Origin: Geopseudomonas sagittaria
Lineage (GTDB): Bacteria; Pseudomonadota; Gammaproteobacteria; Pseudomonadales; Pseudomonadaceae
Length of the DNA: 64,000 bases
Direction: 5' to 3'
Assembly: GCF_900115715.1 (NCBI RefSeq)
Contig: NZ_FOXM01000018.1
Location: 31,951-95,950, forward strand
Shown here piece after piece: positions 28,321 through 41,205 of this stretch (positions are counted from its first letter, which is position 1; every line of letters starts with the position of its first letter). A model generated the notes under the pieces. It saw only the letters and a program-made list of their open reading frames with translations, ran no database searches and was not told the origin of the DNA. The position numbers were made by a program, and so were the translations under genes.

Positions 28321-29145
28321 TCAGCGACTGACGACCCGTCGCGCCAGCAGCAGGCGATTGCACAGCGTGACCAGCTCGCCATCGTCGGTCAGCAGGATGG
28401 TCTTGACCGTACCGATCTCCTCGATCACCCCCTCGACGTCGCCAACACGGATCTGCTGGCCGACCTCGTACAGTTCGCGCAGGTAGATGCCGGCAATGAT
28501 CTGCCCGACCACCTCGCGACTGCCCAGCCCCAGCGCCAGAGCCAGCGCCAGGCCGACCGAAGCCAGCACGATGGCGATCACGATATTGAGCAGGTCGGTC
28601 TTCACCTCCAGCTGGCCGATGGCGACCGAGATGCTGATGATGATCACCAGCCCCTGGGCGATCCGCCCGAGACTGCTGCCGTACTCCAATCCAACCCCAT
28701 CCGCCGCGCCGCGCACCAGCCGACCAGCCAGTTGCGCCAACAGCACGCCCGCCAGCAGGACCAGCGCAGCACCGAACACCTTGGGCAGATAGAGCGCAAA
28801 CAGGTCGAGGGTCGCCGAAACCCGCTGCAAACCGAGCGACTCGGCGGCCGACACCAGAAATACCAGCAGCACGAACCAATAGATGATCTTGCCGACCAGC
28901 GTGGACACGGGCGCATGGACCCCTGCACGCTCGAGCAGCTTGGTCAGCCCCGCCCCGGCCATCAGCCGGTCCAGGCCGATCTTGGCCAGCAGCTTGGAAA
29001 ACAGCGCGTCGAGCAGCTTGGCGACGATGAAGCCGAGCAGCGCCACCACCAGCGCGCCGAGCAGGTTGGGGATGAAACCGGCCAGCTTGCTCCACAGGGT
29101 GCTCATGGCGCTCAGCAGGCTTTGCGTCCAGATATCGAATTCCAT
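28321..29145 (-). CDS. cmpX: CmpX, MscS-like conserved membrane protein
   Basis: A 274-residue protein with an N-terminal TM_helix-type segment, about five membrane spans (for example LLGALVVALLGFIVAKLLDALF, IIYWFVLLVFLVSAAESLGL, VFGAALVLLAGVLLAQL) and a small soluble domain (VGQQIRVGDVEGVIEEIGTVKTIL) related to the MscS beta domain. Family members affect envelope homeostasis, and loss activates SigX in P. aeruginosa. It sits four bases from crfX and 102 bases before sigX. The channel role is inferred from the fold. Confidence 0.9.
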   Translation of the reverse strand: MEFDIWTQSLLSAMSTLWSKLAGFIPNLLGALVVALLGFIVAKLLDALFSKLLAKIGLDRLMAGAGLTKLLERAGVHAPVSTLVGKIIYWFVLLVFLVSAAESLGLQRVSATLDLFALYLPKVFGAALVLLAGVLLAQLAGRLVRGAADGVGLEYGSSLGRIAQGLVIIISISVAIGQLEVKTDLLNIVIAIVLASVGLALALALGLGSREVVGQIIAGIYLRELYEVGQQIRVGDVEGVIEEIGTVKTILLTDDGELVTLCNRLLLARRVVSR

Positions 29146-29148
29146 TCT

Positions 29149-29397
29149 TCATTCAGCCTTATGCGCGTGCCGCGCAGCGGGATGCAGTCGACGGGTGGCC
29201 GGCAGCTTGCGTGCAGTGCCGCTATCAAGGCCGATCATCAGCGCCTCGAACCAGCGCCCCAACAGAGCGAACAGATCGCCGGCGCCGGTCTGGCGATTGG
29301 CGGCCTTGAGTACGCGGTCCAGCCGGGCGCTGTCGGCCGACTCGGCCGGGGCACCCCTGAGCAGATCGCGCAGGGATTCTTCGAAGGGATCGTGCAT
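29149..29397 (-). CDS. crfX: CrfX, small conserved protein of the sigX region
   Basis: An 82-residue soluble protein beginning MHDPFEESLRDLL, with no transmembrane segment. The ATG at 29397 sits well behind an AGAGG ribosome binding site; a GTG two codons upstream (29403) is an alternative. Function is not established. It is always found between cmaX and cmpX in the SigX-controlled group of Pseudomonas, and it follows that pattern here, four bases from cmpX. Confidence 0.85.
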   Translation of the reverse strand: MHDPFEESLRDLLRGAPAESADSARLDRVLKAANRQTGAGDLFALLGRWFEALMIGLDSGTARKLPATRRLHPAARHAHKAE

Positions 29398-29451
29398 ATC
29401 CACCTCTGCGGTATGTCAGTTCAAGACGCCACGGCCGCCGGATGGGTCACA

Positions 29452-30450
29452 TCACAGCCAGCGCAGTCGACGGAACAGCCACCACTGGAATACCGCCATA
29501 CCTGCGATCAGCACACAGATGATCACGAAGCCATGCGGATGTTCGGCACCCGGAATGCCGCCGACATTGATGCCGAGCAAACCGGTCACGAAGCTCATCG
29601 GTATGAAGAAGCCGGTGACGATGCCGAGCATGTACATGGTGCGATTCATCCGCTCGGTGACCCGGCGATGCTCGGCCTCCTGCAGCAAACTGACCCGCTC
29701 GCGGACCAGATCGAGCTCCTCGAGATGACGGGTCAGCCGATTGTGCAGCTCGTTCCAGTAGTCGGTGTCATCGGCGACGAACCAGGGCAGCGGGGCGCGC
29801 ACCAGTTGCGCGTAGATCTCCCGCTGCGGGGCCAGGTAGCGGCGCACACTGGCCGCCCGGCGACGCAAGGTCAGCAGCAACTGGCGGTCGGGCATCTTCC
29901 TTTCATTCTGCTCGAGCGCATCCTCGAGTTCGTCGAGCTGCTCGGCAACGCCTGAGACCAGCAGATCCACGCCGTCGGTCATGGCCTCGGCGAGAAACAG
30001 CATCACTTCCGAGGCGCTCTTCGGCCCTTCGCCACTCTCGAAGGCGTCGCACAAGGCCCCCGCCGCCTTGACCGGACGCATGCGCAGGGAGATCACCTGG
30101 CGGGCATCGGCATAGATGCGCAGCGCCACCATGTCTTCCGGGGCAGCCCCGGGATTCAGGTTGACCCCGCGCAGAAACAGCAACAGCGATTCCCGGCCCA
30201 GCGGCACGAGTCGCGGCCGGGTCGCTTCTTCCAGCAGCAGATCGCAGGCGAACGCGTGCAAACCGCTGGTTTCGCGCAACCACTGCTGCGCCTGCGGCAC
30301 GCTGCGATCCCAGTGCAGCCAGAGGCTTTCCTGCGGACGCAGGTCGAGCACCTCCAGCTCGTTGCGCTGAATCCTGCGCGCCCCGCCCTCGCCGTCCAGC
30401 ACGAAACCGTAGACCAGCCCGCGCTCGTTGCTTCCCTCGTAGGACTGCAT
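29452..30450 (-). CDS. cmaX: CmaX, CorA/ZntB-like divalent metal transporter
   Basis: A 332-residue 2-TM-GxN family protein. It has a large N-terminal cytoplasmic funnel domain and a long helix (KMPDRQLLLTLRRRAASVRRYLAPQREIY), then two C-terminal helices (MYMLGIVTGFFIPMSFVTGLL and HGFVIICVLIAGMAVFQWWLF). The loop that reads GMN in CorA reads GIN (LLGINVGGIPG), as in the ZntB-like branch. Members move Mg2+ or Zn2+ across the inner membrane; substrate here is unknown. The ATG at 30450 (MQSYEGSNERGLVYGFV) is preferred over in-frame ATGs upstream. First gene of the cmaX-crfX-cmpX group. Confidence 0.88.
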   Translation of the reverse strand: MQSYEGSNERGLVYGFVLDGEGGARRIQRNELEVLDLRPQESLWLHWDRSVPQAQQWLRETSGLHAFACDLLLEEATRPRLVPLGRESLLLFLRGVNLNPGAAPEDMVALRIYADARQVISLRMRPVKAAGALCDAFESGEGPKSASEVMLFLAEAMTDGVDLLVSGVAEQLDELEDALEQNERKMPDRQLLLTLRRRAASVRRYLAPQREIYAQLVRAPLPWFVADDTDYWNELHNRLTRHLEELDLVRERVSLLQEAEHRRVTERMNRTMYMLGIVTGFFIPMSFVTGLLGINVGGIPGAEHPHGFVIICVLIAGMAVFQWWLFRRLRWL

Positions 30451-30514
30451 GGCCTCTCCAGCCGCAACGGTTTCCTTCGACCCGCGCATTGCAGGCCGAG
30501 GAAACAGCACCCGC

Positions 30515-31000
30515 TTACTCGGGCATCTTCAGCTCTTCGTGGGCCACGATGATGCCGTTGTTGTCGGCGTAGACGTAGTGGCCCGGGGTGAAGGTGACGC
30601 CCGCGAAGGTGACTTCCACGTTCAGGTCGCCGATACCGCGCTTCTCGGTCTTCATCGGGTGGGCAGCCAGCGCCTGCACGCCGACATCGGTCTGCGCGAG
30701 CACATCCACATCACGGACGCAGCCGTACACCACGATGCCTTCCCAACCGTTCTTGGCCGCCTTCTCGGCCAGCATGTCGCCGAGCAGGGCACGCCGTAGC
30801 GAGCCGCCGCCATCGACCACCAGCACCTTGCCACGACCATCCAGCTCGACCTGATCCTTGACCAGCGAGTTGTCCTCGAAGCACTTGATGGTGACGATCT
30901 GGCCACCGAAGGAGTCGCGACCGCCGAAGTTGCTGAACATCGGCTCGACAACATCGACATAGGGGTAGGCATCGCACAGATCGGGGGTCACGTATTGCAT
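30515..31000 (-). CDS. rraA: RraA family protein (regulator of ribonuclease activity A / HMG aldolase-like)
   Basis: A 161-residue RraA-fold protein. The metal/aldolase motif [10 protein letters not shown] and the core [22 protein letters not shown] are present. E. coli RraA binds RNase E and inhibits it. Relatives in pseudomonads (PA1772) have 4-hydroxy-4-methyl-2-oxoglutarate/4-carboxy-4-hydroxy-2-oxoadipate aldolase features, with the G...R-D motif retained here, so activity may be enzymatic. Located upstream of cmaX as in P. aeruginosa. The gap of 223 bases to the next upstream gene holds nothing else recognisable. Confidence 0.88.
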   Translation of the reverse strand: MQYVTPDLCDAYPYVDVVEPMFSNFGGRDSFGGQIVTIKCFEDNSLVKDQVELDGRGKVLVVDGGGSLRRALLGDMLAEKAAKNGWEGIVVYGCVRDVDVLAQTDVGVQALAAHPMKTEKRGIGDLNVEVTFAGVTFTPGHYVYADNNGIIVAHEELKMPE

Positions 31001-31223
31001 GTCAGATTCCTTGCGTTAGAGATCGACGCTGCTATTCTCGCCGCCACAGGGCGGCCCAGCCGCAGCAGCGGCGAACAGACAGCATTGATGGCACAACCGC
31101 TCACCCGCCCGAAGGCGATGCCGTGACGCGGCGCCCCTAGCGCAAGCGAGCAGACCATCACCCTGTCGATCCTAGCCAGATCTGCGCGGAGTGGAAACTA
31201 GGCAAACGTATCGGTTGGCCTGC

Positions 31224-32192
31224 TCAGCGTCGCTCCGGCAACCGCTGATGGCGCAACCAGTACTCAAGCAGCGGCCATACCTCGCAGCGGGCGTTGCTGC
31301 CCAGCAACATGGCGACCTGCCCGTAATCCTCGGCAAAGCCTTCGACGCGCCCCAGACAGAGAGACTCGCGCAGCGGCGAACCGAAGCGCTCGAGCAACTG
31401 CCGACATGCCGCAGCCGGCGCGGCGCGATCCCCCGCGCCGGCCAACGCCAGCACGGGCACCGTCACCTCGGCCAGCCCCGCCGCCCAATCCTGACGTCCT
31501 TCGCCGAAGCGCCCGAACAGGCCGAACCAACGCAGGCTTTCACGCACCACCCCCGCCGGCTCATCCTCGTAGCCTTCCCCCAGCCCCAGCCAGCCCGCAG
31601 CCACCTGCTCGCGCCGACGCAGCAGCAAGCGCGCCACCCAACCCAGCGGTGGCAGCCCGAGCACCCCGTGTCGGCAACTGATCTGGCTGCCGCACAGGGT
31701 CAGCGAGGCCAGCTGCGCCGCATCCAGATACCCGCCACCCAGCGTCGCGGCCAGGGCCAGCCCGCCCTGCGCGTGTCCCAGCCAGTGCGCCGGAGCGGCA
31801 CACTGCTCGCCGACGAAGGCGGCAATCGCCGGCAGGTCGTAACGCGCATAGTCGGCCACGCGGTTGTCGCGGTAGCTCAGGTTGCGCGGCGACAGACCAT
31901 GACCGCGCATCTCCGCCAGCCAGACGTCGAAGCCGGCGTGCGCCAACCAGGCACCCAGGCCCTGCCCGCCCGTGGTGTACCAGATGCGCCGATTGGCGAA
32001 ACTGCCATGCAGCAGCACCAGCGGCGCACCGCGCGCACCGTCACGCCCGGCCCGCCCGAGGCGGGTCAGGGCCAGCTCGACCGAGGGGTCGGGGCTGTTG
32101 TTGGGCTTGAGGAGATAGACGTCTTCGGTCAGATCGCCGCGCAGTTCGGCGCTGACCAGCGCGACGGGAAAGAGTTTGCTGCTGCTTTGCAT
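31224..32192 (-). CDS. Alpha/beta-hydrolase-fold protein lacking catalytic Ser and His (PA1771-like)
   Basis: A 322-residue protein with a clear alpha/beta-hydrolase fold: APLVLLHGSFANRRIW (oxyanion strand), WLAEMRGHGLSPRN, then the nucleophile elbow, and VPVLALAGAGDRAAP (acid region). The elbow reads WLGHAQGGLAL, so the catalytic Ser is Ala (GCG codon), and the usual catalytic His position reads EDYGQVAML (CAG, Gln). It is therefore probably not a classical esterase. In P. aeruginosa the positional homologue is PA1771 (EstX). It lies downstream of ppsA, separated by a strong terminator. Start chosen at ATG 32192 (MQSSSKLFPVALVSAELRG). Confidence 0.8.
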   Translation of the reverse strand: MQSSSKLFPVALVSAELRGDLTEDVYLLKPNNSPDPSVELALTRLGRAGRDGARGAPLVLLHGSFANRRIWYTTGGQGLGAWLAHAGFDVWLAEMRGHGLSPRNLSYRDNRVADYARYDLPAIAAFVGEQCAAPAHWLGHAQGGLALAATLGGGYLDAAQLASLTLCGSQISCRHGVLGLPPLGWVARLLLRRREQVAAGWLGLGEGYEDEPAGVVRESLRWFGLFGRFGEGRQDWAAGLAEVTVPVLALAGAGDRAAPAAACRQLLERFGSPLRESLCLGRVEGFAEDYGQVAMLLGSNARCEVWPLLEYWLRHQRLPERR

Positions 32193-32212
32193 GCTGTTCT
32201 TTTTTCTATTGC

Positions 32213-32240
32213 ACAAAAAAGGGCGGGATTGCCCCGCCCT
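32213..32240 (-). terminator. Rho-independent terminator after ppsA
   Basis: On the minus strand AGGGCGGG and CCCGCCCT form an eight-base GC stem followed by TTTTTTGTG. It lies between ppsA and the hydrolase-like gene. Confidence 0.92.
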
Positions 32241-32264
32241 CTTGTCACCTGCTCAGAACCGCTG

Positions 32265-34634
32265 TCAGGCCTGACCTTCCGCCAGGAAGAACCAGGTGTC
32301 GAGCACCGAGTCCGGGTTCAGTGACACGCTGTCGATGCCCTGCTCCATCAGCCACTTGGCCAGATCCGGATGGTCGGACGGCCCCTGGCCGCAGATGCCG
32401 ATGTACTTGTCGGCCTTGCGGCACGCCTGGATGGCGCTGGACAGCAGCTTCTTGACCGCCGGGTTCCGCTCGTCGAACAGGTGGGCGATGATCCCGGAGT
32501 CGCGATCCAGGCCCAGGGTCAGCTGGGTCAGGTCGTTGGAGCCGATCGAGAAACCGTCGAAGAACTCGAGGAACTCCTCGGCCAGCAGCGCGTTGGACGG
32601 CAGCTCGCACATCATGATCACGCGCAGGCCGTTCTCGCCGCGCTTGAGGCCGTGGCTGGCGAGCAGGTCGATGACCTGCGAGGCCTCGCCGAGGGTGCGC
32701 ACGAACGGGATCATGATCTCGACGTTGGTCAGACCCATCTCGTTGCGGACCTTCTTCATCGCCCGGCACTCGAGCTCGAAGCAGTCGCGGAACGACTCGC
32801 TGATGTAGCGCGAGGCGCCGCGGAAGCCGAGCATCGGGTTCTCTTCTTCCGGCTCGTAGAGCTTGCCGCCGATCAGGTTGGCGTATTCGTTGGACTTGAA
32901 GTCCGACATGCGCACGATGACCTTCTTCGGCCAGAAGGCCGCGGCCAGGGTGCTGATGCCTTCGACCAGCTTCTCGACGTAGAAGCCGACCGGATCGTTG
33001 TAGCCGGCGATGCGCTTCTCGACGCTGTCCTTGAGCTCCGCCGGCAGGCTGGCGAAGTTGAGCAGCGCCTTGGGATGCACGCCGATCATGCGGTTGATGA
33101 TGAACTCCAGTCGCGCCAGGCCCACACCCTCGTTGGGCAGCTGGGCGAAGTCGAAGGCACGGTCAGGATTGCCAACGTTCATCATGATCTTGAACGGCAG
33201 ATCGGGCATGGCGTCCACCGAGTTCTGCCGGATGTCGAAGCCCAGCGCGCCCTCGTAGATCAGACCGGTGTCGCCTTCAGCGCAGGACACGGTGACCTGC
33301 TGGCCGTCCTTGAGCACATGGGTGGCGTTGCCGCAGCCAACCACCGCCGGGATGCCCAGCTCGCGGGCGATGATCGCCGCATGGCAGGTACGCCCGCCAC
33401 GGTTGGTGACGATGGCGCTGGCGCGCTTCATGATCGGTTCCCAGTCCGGGTCGGTCATGTCGGAAACCAGCACGTCGCCCGGCTGCACCTTGTCCATCTC
33501 GGCGATGTCGTGGATCACCTTGACCGGGCCGGCGCCGATGCGCTGGCCGATGGCGCGACCTTCCACCAGCACCTTGCCCTTCTCCTTGAGCAGGTAGCGT
33601 TCCATGACATTGACGTTGGAGCGGCTCTTCACGGTTTCCGGACGGGCCTGGACCACGTACAGCTGGCCGTCGTCGCCATCCTTCGCCCACTCGATGTCCA
33701 TCGGACGACCGTAGTGCTTCTCGATGATCAGCGCCTGCTTGGCCAGCTCGGTGACTTCGGCGTCGCTCAGCGAGAAACGGGCGCGATCGGCGCGCTCGAC
33801 GTCGACCACCTTGACCGACTTGCCGGCCTTGGCCTCGTCGCCGTAGACCATCTTGATCGCCTTGCTGCCCAGGTTGCGGCGCAGGATGGCGGGACGGCCG
33901 GCTTCCAGGGTCGGCTTGTGGACATAGAATTCGTCGGGGTTCACCGCGCCCTGCACCACGGTCTCGCCGAGACCGTAGGCACCGGTGATGAACACCACGT
34001 CACGGAAGCCGGACTCGGTATCCAGGGTGAACATCACCCCGGCGGTACCGGTTTCCGAACGCACCATGCGCTGCACGCCGGCGGACAGGGCGACCAGCTT
34101 GTGGTCGAAGCCCTGGTGCACGCGGTAGGCGATGGCACGGTCGTTGAACAGGGAGGCGAACACTTCCTTGGCCGCGCGGATCACGTTGTCCACGCCGCGG
34201 ATGTTGAGGAAGGTTTCCTGCTGGCCGGCAAAGGAGGCGTCCGGCAGGTCTTCGGCGGTCGCCGAGGAGCGCACGGCCACCGCCATGTTGTCGTTGCCCT
34301 GGGCCATTTCGGCGAAGGCCTTGCGGATTTCGGCATCCAGGCGGGCCGGGAACTCGGCCTCCATCACCCACTGACGGATCTGCGCGCCGGTCTTGGCCAG
34401 GGCATTGACGTCGTCCACGTCCAACGCGTCGAGCGCGGCATGGATACGGTCGTTGAGGCCGCTCTGATCGAGGAAGTCACGGTAGGCTTGGGCCGTAGTG
34501 GCGAAACCGCCAGGTACGGAGACACCCGCGCCGGCGAGGTTGCTGATCATCTCGCCCAGCGAGGCATTCTTGCCCCCTACGTGCTCGACGTCATGGTTGC
34601 CGAGCTTATCGAGGGAAACTACGTACTCTGCCAA
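32265..34634 (-). CDS. ppsA: Phosphoenolpyruvate synthase
   Basis: A 789-residue enzyme converting pyruvate + ATP + water to PEP + AMP + Pi, the entry to gluconeogenesis. It has an N-terminal ATP-grasp-like pyruvate-phosphate dikinase domain ([27 protein letters not shown]), the swivelling phosphohistidine domain with [15 protein letters not shown] (His418), and a C-terminal TIM-barrel PEP domain ending with the conserved cysteine region [12 protein letters not shown]. The likely start is TTG at 34634, seven bases behind AGGGGAG and matching the family N-terminus; in-frame ATG further up gives a non-conserved extension. It is divergent from its own regulator kinase ppsR. Confidence 0.94.
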   Translation of the reverse strand: MAEYVVSLDKLGNHDVEHVGGKNASLGEMISNLAGAGVSVPGGFATTAQAYRDFLDQSGLNDRIHAALDALDVDDVNALAKTGAQIRQWVMEAEFPARLDAEIRKAFAEMAQGNDNMAVAVRSSATAEDLPDASFAGQQETFLNIRGVDNVIRAAKEVFASLFNDRAIAYRVHQGFDHKLVALSAGVQRMVRSETGTAGVMFTLDTESGFRDVVFITGAYGLGETVVQGAVNPDEFYVHKPTLEAGRPAILRRNLGSKAIKMVYGDEAKAGKSVKVVDVERADRARFSLSDAEVTELAKQALIIEKHYGRPMDIEWAKDGDDGQLYVVQARPETVKSRSNVNVMERYLLKEKGKVLVEGRAIGQRIGAGPVKVIHDIAEMDKVQPGDVLVSDMTDPDWEPIMKRASAIVTNRGGRTCHAAIIARELGIPAVVGCGNATHVLKDGQQVTVSCAEGDTGLIYEGALGFDIRQNSVDAMPDLPFKIMMNVGNPDRAFDFAQLPNEGVGLARLEFIINRMIGVHPKALLNFASLPAELKDSVEKRIAGYNDPVGFYVEKLVEGISTLAAAFWPKKVIVRMSDFKSNEYANLIGGKLYEPEEENPMLGFRGASRYISESFRDCFELECRAMKKVRNEMGLTNVEIMIPFVRTLGEASQVIDLLASHGLKRGENGLRVIMMCELPSNALLAEEFLEFFDGFSIGSNDLTQLTLGLDRDSGIIAHLFDERNPAVKKLLSSAIQACRKADKYIGICGQGPSDHPDLAKWLMEQGIDSVSLNPDSVLDTWFFLAEGQA

Positions 34635-34720
34635 GGTGACTTCTCCCCTAAGGTGTGTGCAGAAACCGCTGTTCATTCGAACCCTTGCTTGTGGCCGGGC
34701 CCGGGAAAATAAGTAAAAAT

Positions 34721-34779
34721 GCCGTCAAGACGGCGGAGGGCTGAACTCAGCCACTCCATAATTGTCGGGAATGATTCCC
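34721..34779. promoter_or_regulatory. Three short inverted repeats in the ppsA/ppsR divergent region
   Basis: GCCGTCAAGACGGC (34721-34734), GGCTGAACTCAGCC (34739-34752) and GGGAATGATTCCC (34767-34779) lie in tandem in the 166 bases between the divergent starts. They may be operators or leader hairpins; none matches a regulator site I can name with confidence. Confidence 0.35.
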
Positions 34780-34800
34780 ATCCTTCAGGCCAGGGCGCAC

Positions 34801-35619
34801 ATGAAACGCACCGCTTTCTTCATTTCCGACGGTACCGGCATCACTGCCGAGACGCTTGGCCAGAGTCTGCTGGCACAGTTTGAAAACATCAACTTCCACA
34901 AACTGACCCGACCATACATCGATACGGCGGAAAAAGCGCAGGCAATGGTACAACAAATCAATGCAGCTGCCGAGGCAGACGGGGTGCGCCCGATCATCTT
35001 CGACACCATCGTCAACCGCGACATCCGCGAGGTGCTGTCGCACTGCAACGGCTTCATGGTCGACATCTTCTCGACCTTCCTCTCGCCGCTGGAGCAGGAA
35101 CTGGCCTCGCACTCCTCCTACACCGTAGGCAAGTCGCACTCGATCGCCCACAACCCCAACTACATGGAGCGCATCGACTCCGTGCACTTCGCCCTCGACA
35201 ACGACGACGGCGCGCGCACCCACTACTACGGCAAGGCCGACCTGATCCTGGTCGGCGTGTCGCGCTGCGGCAAGACCCCGACCTGCCTGTACATGGCCCT
35301 GCAGTACGGCATCCGCGCCGCCAACTATCCGCTGACCGAAGACGACATGGAGCGCCTGCAGCTGTCTGCCGCCCTCAAGGAACACAAGAACAAGCTGTTC
35401 GGCCTGACCATCGACCCCGACCGCCTGGCCGCGATCCGCAACGAGCGCAAACCCAACAGCCGCTACGCCAGCTACGCCCAGTGCGAGTTCGAGGTACGCG
35501 AGGTGGAAAACCTGTTCCGCCGCGAGAACATCCCCTTCATCAACTCCACACACTTCTCCGTGGAAGAGATCGCCGCCAAGATCCTGGTGGAAAAGGGCGT
35601 CGAGCGGCGCCTCAAGTAA
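34801..35619 (+). CDS. ppsR: PEP synthase regulatory kinase/pyrophosphorylase (DUF299)
   Basis: A 272-residue bifunctional protein that inactivates PpsA by ADP-dependent phosphorylation next to the catalytic His and reactivates it by Pi-dependent removal. It has the conserved N-terminus [20 protein letters not shown] and P-loop [15 protein letters not shown] near residue 152. The ATG at 34801 is preferred over two upstream in-frame ATGs because it begins at the family N-terminus behind CCAGGG. It is divergent from ppsA, its target, which supports the assignment. Confidence 0.94.
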   Translation: MKRTAFFISDGTGITAETLGQSLLAQFENINFHKLTRPYIDTAEKAQAMVQQINAAAEADGVRPIIFDTIVNRDIREVLSHCNGFMVDIFSTFLSPLEQELASHSSYTVGKSHSIAHNPNYMERIDSVHFALDNDDGARTHYYGKADLILVGVSRCGKTPTCLYMALQYGIRAANYPLTEDDMERLQLSAALKEHKNKLFGLTIDPDRLAAIRNERKPNSRYASYAQCEFEVREVENLFRRENIPFINSTHFSVEEIAAKILVEKGVERRLK

Positions 35620-35648
35620 CCTCCCCGTTCGCGCCATCCGTCACAAGA

Positions 35649-35672
35649 CCCCGGAAACCCGGGGCTGTCTTT
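35649..35672. terminator. Terminator between converging ppsR and prpD
   Basis: CCCCGG/CCGGGG with an AAAC loop, followed on the plus strand by CTGTCTTT. It lies 29 bases past the ppsR stop and 12 bases past the prpD stop (on the other strand). Confidence 0.6.
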
Positions 35673-35683
35673 GTCCGGCCAGT

Positions 35684-37168
35684 TCAGATCACCCACAGAT
35701 CCATGAAGCGGTTGACCGCAGTGGCCTCGAGGGCAACCTGGTCCTTGCACAGCGCGAAGATCCGCGCACAACGCGGCGCCGGGAAACGGGTCGCCAGGTT
35801 GGTCTTGAACTTCTCCTCCAGCAGCGGGATGCCCTCCGCACGGCGGCGGCGGTGGCCGATCGGGTACTCGACCGCCACCTGCTCGGTGCTCGAACCATCC
35901 GCGAAGAACACCTGCACGGCGTTGGCGATGGAGCGCTTGTCGGCCTCCAGGTACTCGCGGGTGTAGCGCTCGTGCTCGACGATCACCATCTTGTCGCGCA
36001 ACTCGTCGATGATCGGATGGGCGACATGGAAGTCATCCTCGTAGTGCTCGGCGACCAGATTGCCGAAGGCCAGCGGCACGGCGGTCATGTACTGGATGCA
36101 GTGGTCGCGGTCGGCCGGGTTGGCCAGCTGGCCAACCTTGGAGATGATGCGGATCGCCGACTCGTGGGTGGTGATGACGATCCGGTCGATCTCGTGCAGA
36201 CGATCCTTGACCTGCGGATGCAACCTGACCGCCGCTTCGCAGGCGGTCTGCGCATGGAACTCGGCCGGGAAGCTGATCTTGAACAGCACGTTCTCCATCA
36301 CGTAGGTGCCGAAGCCCTGCGGGAAGCTGAACTGGCGCTGGTCCGCCGGCTTGGTCGCCAGGTCCTTGTTGGTGTGACTGAACAGCACGTCGTAGAAGCC
36401 CCACTGCGGCGCGCTCAGCACGCCCGGGATGCCCATCTCGCCGCGCATGGCGATGTCGGCCAGGCGTACGCCGCGACTGGAGGCATCGCCGGCAGCCCAG
36501 GACTTGCGCGAACCGGCGTTCGGCGCGTGACGGTAGGTGCGCAGCGCCTGACCGTCGACGAAGGCATGCGACAGCGCGGACAGCAGCTGCTCGCGGCTGG
36601 CGCCCATCAGCTTGGCGCAGACGGCGGTGGAAGCCACCTTGACCAGCAGCACGTGATCGAGGCCCACGCGGTTGAAGGAGTTCTCCAGGGCGAACACGCC
36701 CTGGATCTCGTGGGCCATGATCATCGCTTCCAGCACGGCACGCATGGTCAGCGGGGCATCGCCCTGCGACACGCGCTGCTGCGCGAGATGGTCGGCCACG
36801 GCGAGAATGCCACCGAGGTTGTCGGACGGGTGGCCCCACTCGGCGGCCAGCCAGGTGTCGTTGTAGTCCAGCCAGCGCACGCTGGCGCCGATATCCCAGG
36901 CCGCCTTGACCGGATCCAGGCGAAAGCTGGTGCCCGGCACGCGCGCGCCGTTCGGTACCACCGTGCCCTCGACGAGCGGGCCGAGGTGCTTGGTGCATTC
37001 GGGAAAGCGCAGGGCCAGCAGACCGCAGCCCAAGGTATCCATCAGGCAGTTGCGGGCGGTATCCAGCGCCTCGGCGGAGTCGATCCGGTAGCTCAGAACG
37101 TAGTCGGCAATGTCCTGCAGGACCTGGTCGTAGTCGGGGCGGATGTTCAGATCAAAGGTGGCGGACAT
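35684..37168 (-). CDS. prpD: 2-methylcitrate dehydratase PrpD
   Basis: A 494-residue iron-independent MmgE/PrpD family dehydratase that converts 2-methylcitrate to 2-methyl-cis-aconitate in propionate catabolism. Recognisable blocks include [38 protein letters not shown] and [19 protein letters not shown]. The ATG at 37168 ([15 protein letters not shown]) gives the E. coli PrpD size; a longer upstream frame runs through the prpF-prpD hairpin and is rejected. It is the last gene of the prp cluster, which also carries the alternative acnD/prpF route, so the step is doubly provided. Confidence 0.94.
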   Translation of the reverse strand: MSATFDLNIRPDYDQVLQDIADYVLSYRIDSAEALDTARNCLMDTLGCGLLALRFPECTKHLGPLVEGTVVPNGARVPGTSFRLDPVKAAWDIGASVRWLDYNDTWLAAEWGHPSDNLGGILAVADHLAQQRVSQGDAPLTMRAVLEAMIMAHEIQGVFALENSFNRVGLDHVLLVKVASTAVCAKLMGASREQLLSALSHAFVDGQALRTYRHAPNAGSRKSWAAGDASSRGVRLADIAMRGEMGIPGVLSAPQWGFYDVLFSHTNKDLATKPADQRQFSFPQGFGTYVMENVLFKISFPAEFHAQTACEAAVRLHPQVKDRLHEIDRIVITTHESAIRIISKVGQLANPADRDHCIQYMTAVPLAFGNLVAEHYEDDFHVAHPIIDELRDKMVIVEHERYTREYLEADKRSIANAVQVFFADGSSTEQVAVEYPIGHRRRRAEGIPLLEEKFKTNLATRFPAPRCARIFALCKDQVALEATAVNRFMDLWVI

Positions 37169-37222
37169 CGTGGTGCTCCCTCCGGTGGCAAGTAGGAGAA
37201 AGCTTAGCCACCAGAACAGAAA

Positions 37223-37256
37223 CGCCCCTACCTGCTCCGCAGAGCAGGTAGGGGCG
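37223..37256 (-). terminator. Long stem-loop between prpF and prpD
   Basis: A perfect 15-base stem (37223-37237 with 37242-37256) closing on a CGCA loop. On the minus strand it is followed by TTCTGTTCT. It could terminate most transcripts after prpF or protect their 3' ends, reducing prpD expression. Confidence 0.7.
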
Positions 37257-37266
37257 CTAACGCGCG

Positions 37267-38445
37267 CTAGAACGTATCGCCGGGTACCCGCACCCAGCCT
37301 TCCATCAGCACGCGGGCGCTGCGGCTCATCACCGCCTTGGTGGCGGTCCACTCGCCGTCGACTTCGGCCGCCGATGCGCCGACGCGCAGGGTGCCGGACG
37401 GATGACCGAAGGTCACCGCTTCACGCAGGCCACCACCAGCGGCCAGGTTGACCAGGGTGCCCGGCACCGCCGCCGCGGTCGCGATGGCCACCGAGGCGGT
37501 GCCCATCATGGCGTGGTGCAGCTTGCCCATCGACAGCGCGCGCACGCAGACGTCGATATCGCCGGCCGCCACGGTCTTGCCACTGGAGGACACGTAGTCG
37601 GTAGCCGGGGCGACGAAGGCGATCTTCGGCGTGTGCTGGCGGGCGGCAGCTTCGGCGACGTCCGCGATCAGTCCCATCTTCAGCGCGCCGTAGGCGCGCA
37701 TGGTCTCGAAACGCGCCAGGGCCTCGGCGTCCGCGTTGATATCCTTCTGCAGCTCGGTACCGGTGTAGCCGATGTCGGCGGCATTGACGAAGATGGTCGG
37801 GATGCCGGAGTTGATCATGGTGGCCTTGAAGGTGCCGATGCCCGGCACTTCCAGATCGTCGACCACGTTGCCGGTGGGGAACATCGAGCCTTCGCCGTCG
37901 GCCGGATCCATGAACTCGATGACCACCTCGGCGGCCGGGAAGGTCACGCCGTCCAGCTCGAAATCGCCGGTTTCCTGCACTGCGCCGTTGGTGATCGGCA
38001 CATGGGCGATGATGGTCTTGCCGATGTTCTTCTGCCAGATGCGCACGGTGCAGATGCCGTTGTGCGGAATGCGCGAGGCATCGACCAGACCACCGGCGAT
38101 GGCGAAGGCACCGACCGCGGCGGTCAGGTTGCCGCAATTGCCGGACCAGTCGACGAACGCCTTGTTGATCGCCACCTGACCGAACAGGTAGTCGACGTCA
38201 TGCTCCGGCTGCTCGCTCTTGGCGACGATCACGGTCTTGGAGGTACTGGAGGTCGCACCACCCATGCCGTCGATCTGCTGGCCGTACGGATCGGGGCTGC
38301 CGATCACGCGCAGCAGCAGCTGGTCACGCGCCGCGCCCGGCACCTGGCAGGCTTGCGGCAGATCCTGCAGACGGAAGAACACACCCTTGCTGGTGCCGCC
38401 ACGGATATAGGTGGCCGGAACACGGATCTGGGGTACATGAGCCAT
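37267..38445 (-). CDS. prpF: 2-methylaconitate cis-trans isomerase PrpF
   Basis: A 392-residue DapF-fold isomerase. It works with AcnD: AcnD makes the trans isomer of 2-methylaconitate, and PrpF converts it to the cis form used next. Signatures: [13 protein letters not shown] near the start, [30 protein letters not shown] (cysteine region) and the C-terminal [11 protein letters not shown]. It follows acnD after 111 bases containing a mismatched stem-loop. The acnD-prpF pair is the hallmark of the PrpD-independent route. Confidence 0.94.
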   Translation of the reverse strand: MAHVPQIRVPATYIRGGTSKGVFFRLQDLPQACQVPGAARDQLLLRVIGSPDPYGQQIDGMGGATSSTSKTVIVAKSEQPEHDVDYLFGQVAINKAFVDWSGNCGNLTAAVGAFAIAGGLVDASRIPHNGICTVRIWQKNIGKTIIAHVPITNGAVQETGDFELDGVTFPAAEVVIEFMDPADGEGSMFPTGNVVDDLEVPGIGTFKATMINSGIPTIFVNAADIGYTGTELQKDINADAEALARFETMRAYGALKMGLIADVAEAAARQHTPKIAFVAPATDYVSSSGKTVAAGDIDVCVRALSMGKLHHAMMGTASVAIATAAAVPGTLVNLAAGGGLREAVTFGHPSGTLRVGASAAEVDGEWTATKAVMSRSARVLMEGWVRVPGDTF

Positions 38446-38466
38446 GGGAATCTTGTCCTCATGAAA

Positions 38467-38490
38467 CTGTGCCGCCGGACGGCAGCACAG
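38467..38490 (-). repeat. Intercistronic stem-loop between acnD and prpF
   Basis: CTGTGC/GCACAG plus GCC/GGC with one mismatch and a GGAC loop. It belongs to a series of hairpins found in the gaps of the prp cluster. Confidence 0.45.
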
Positions 38491-38556
38491 GAAGGAAAAT
38501 GCGCGGGGACCGCCCGCCGCCCTGCACTACAGCACAGAGCGGGGGCAGCCGCGGGA

Positions 38557-41160
<2,604 letters not shown>

Positions 41161-41205
41161 AGGGGCGGAGACTCACGCGGATAACGATCGTTGAAGGAAC
41201 CGGCA

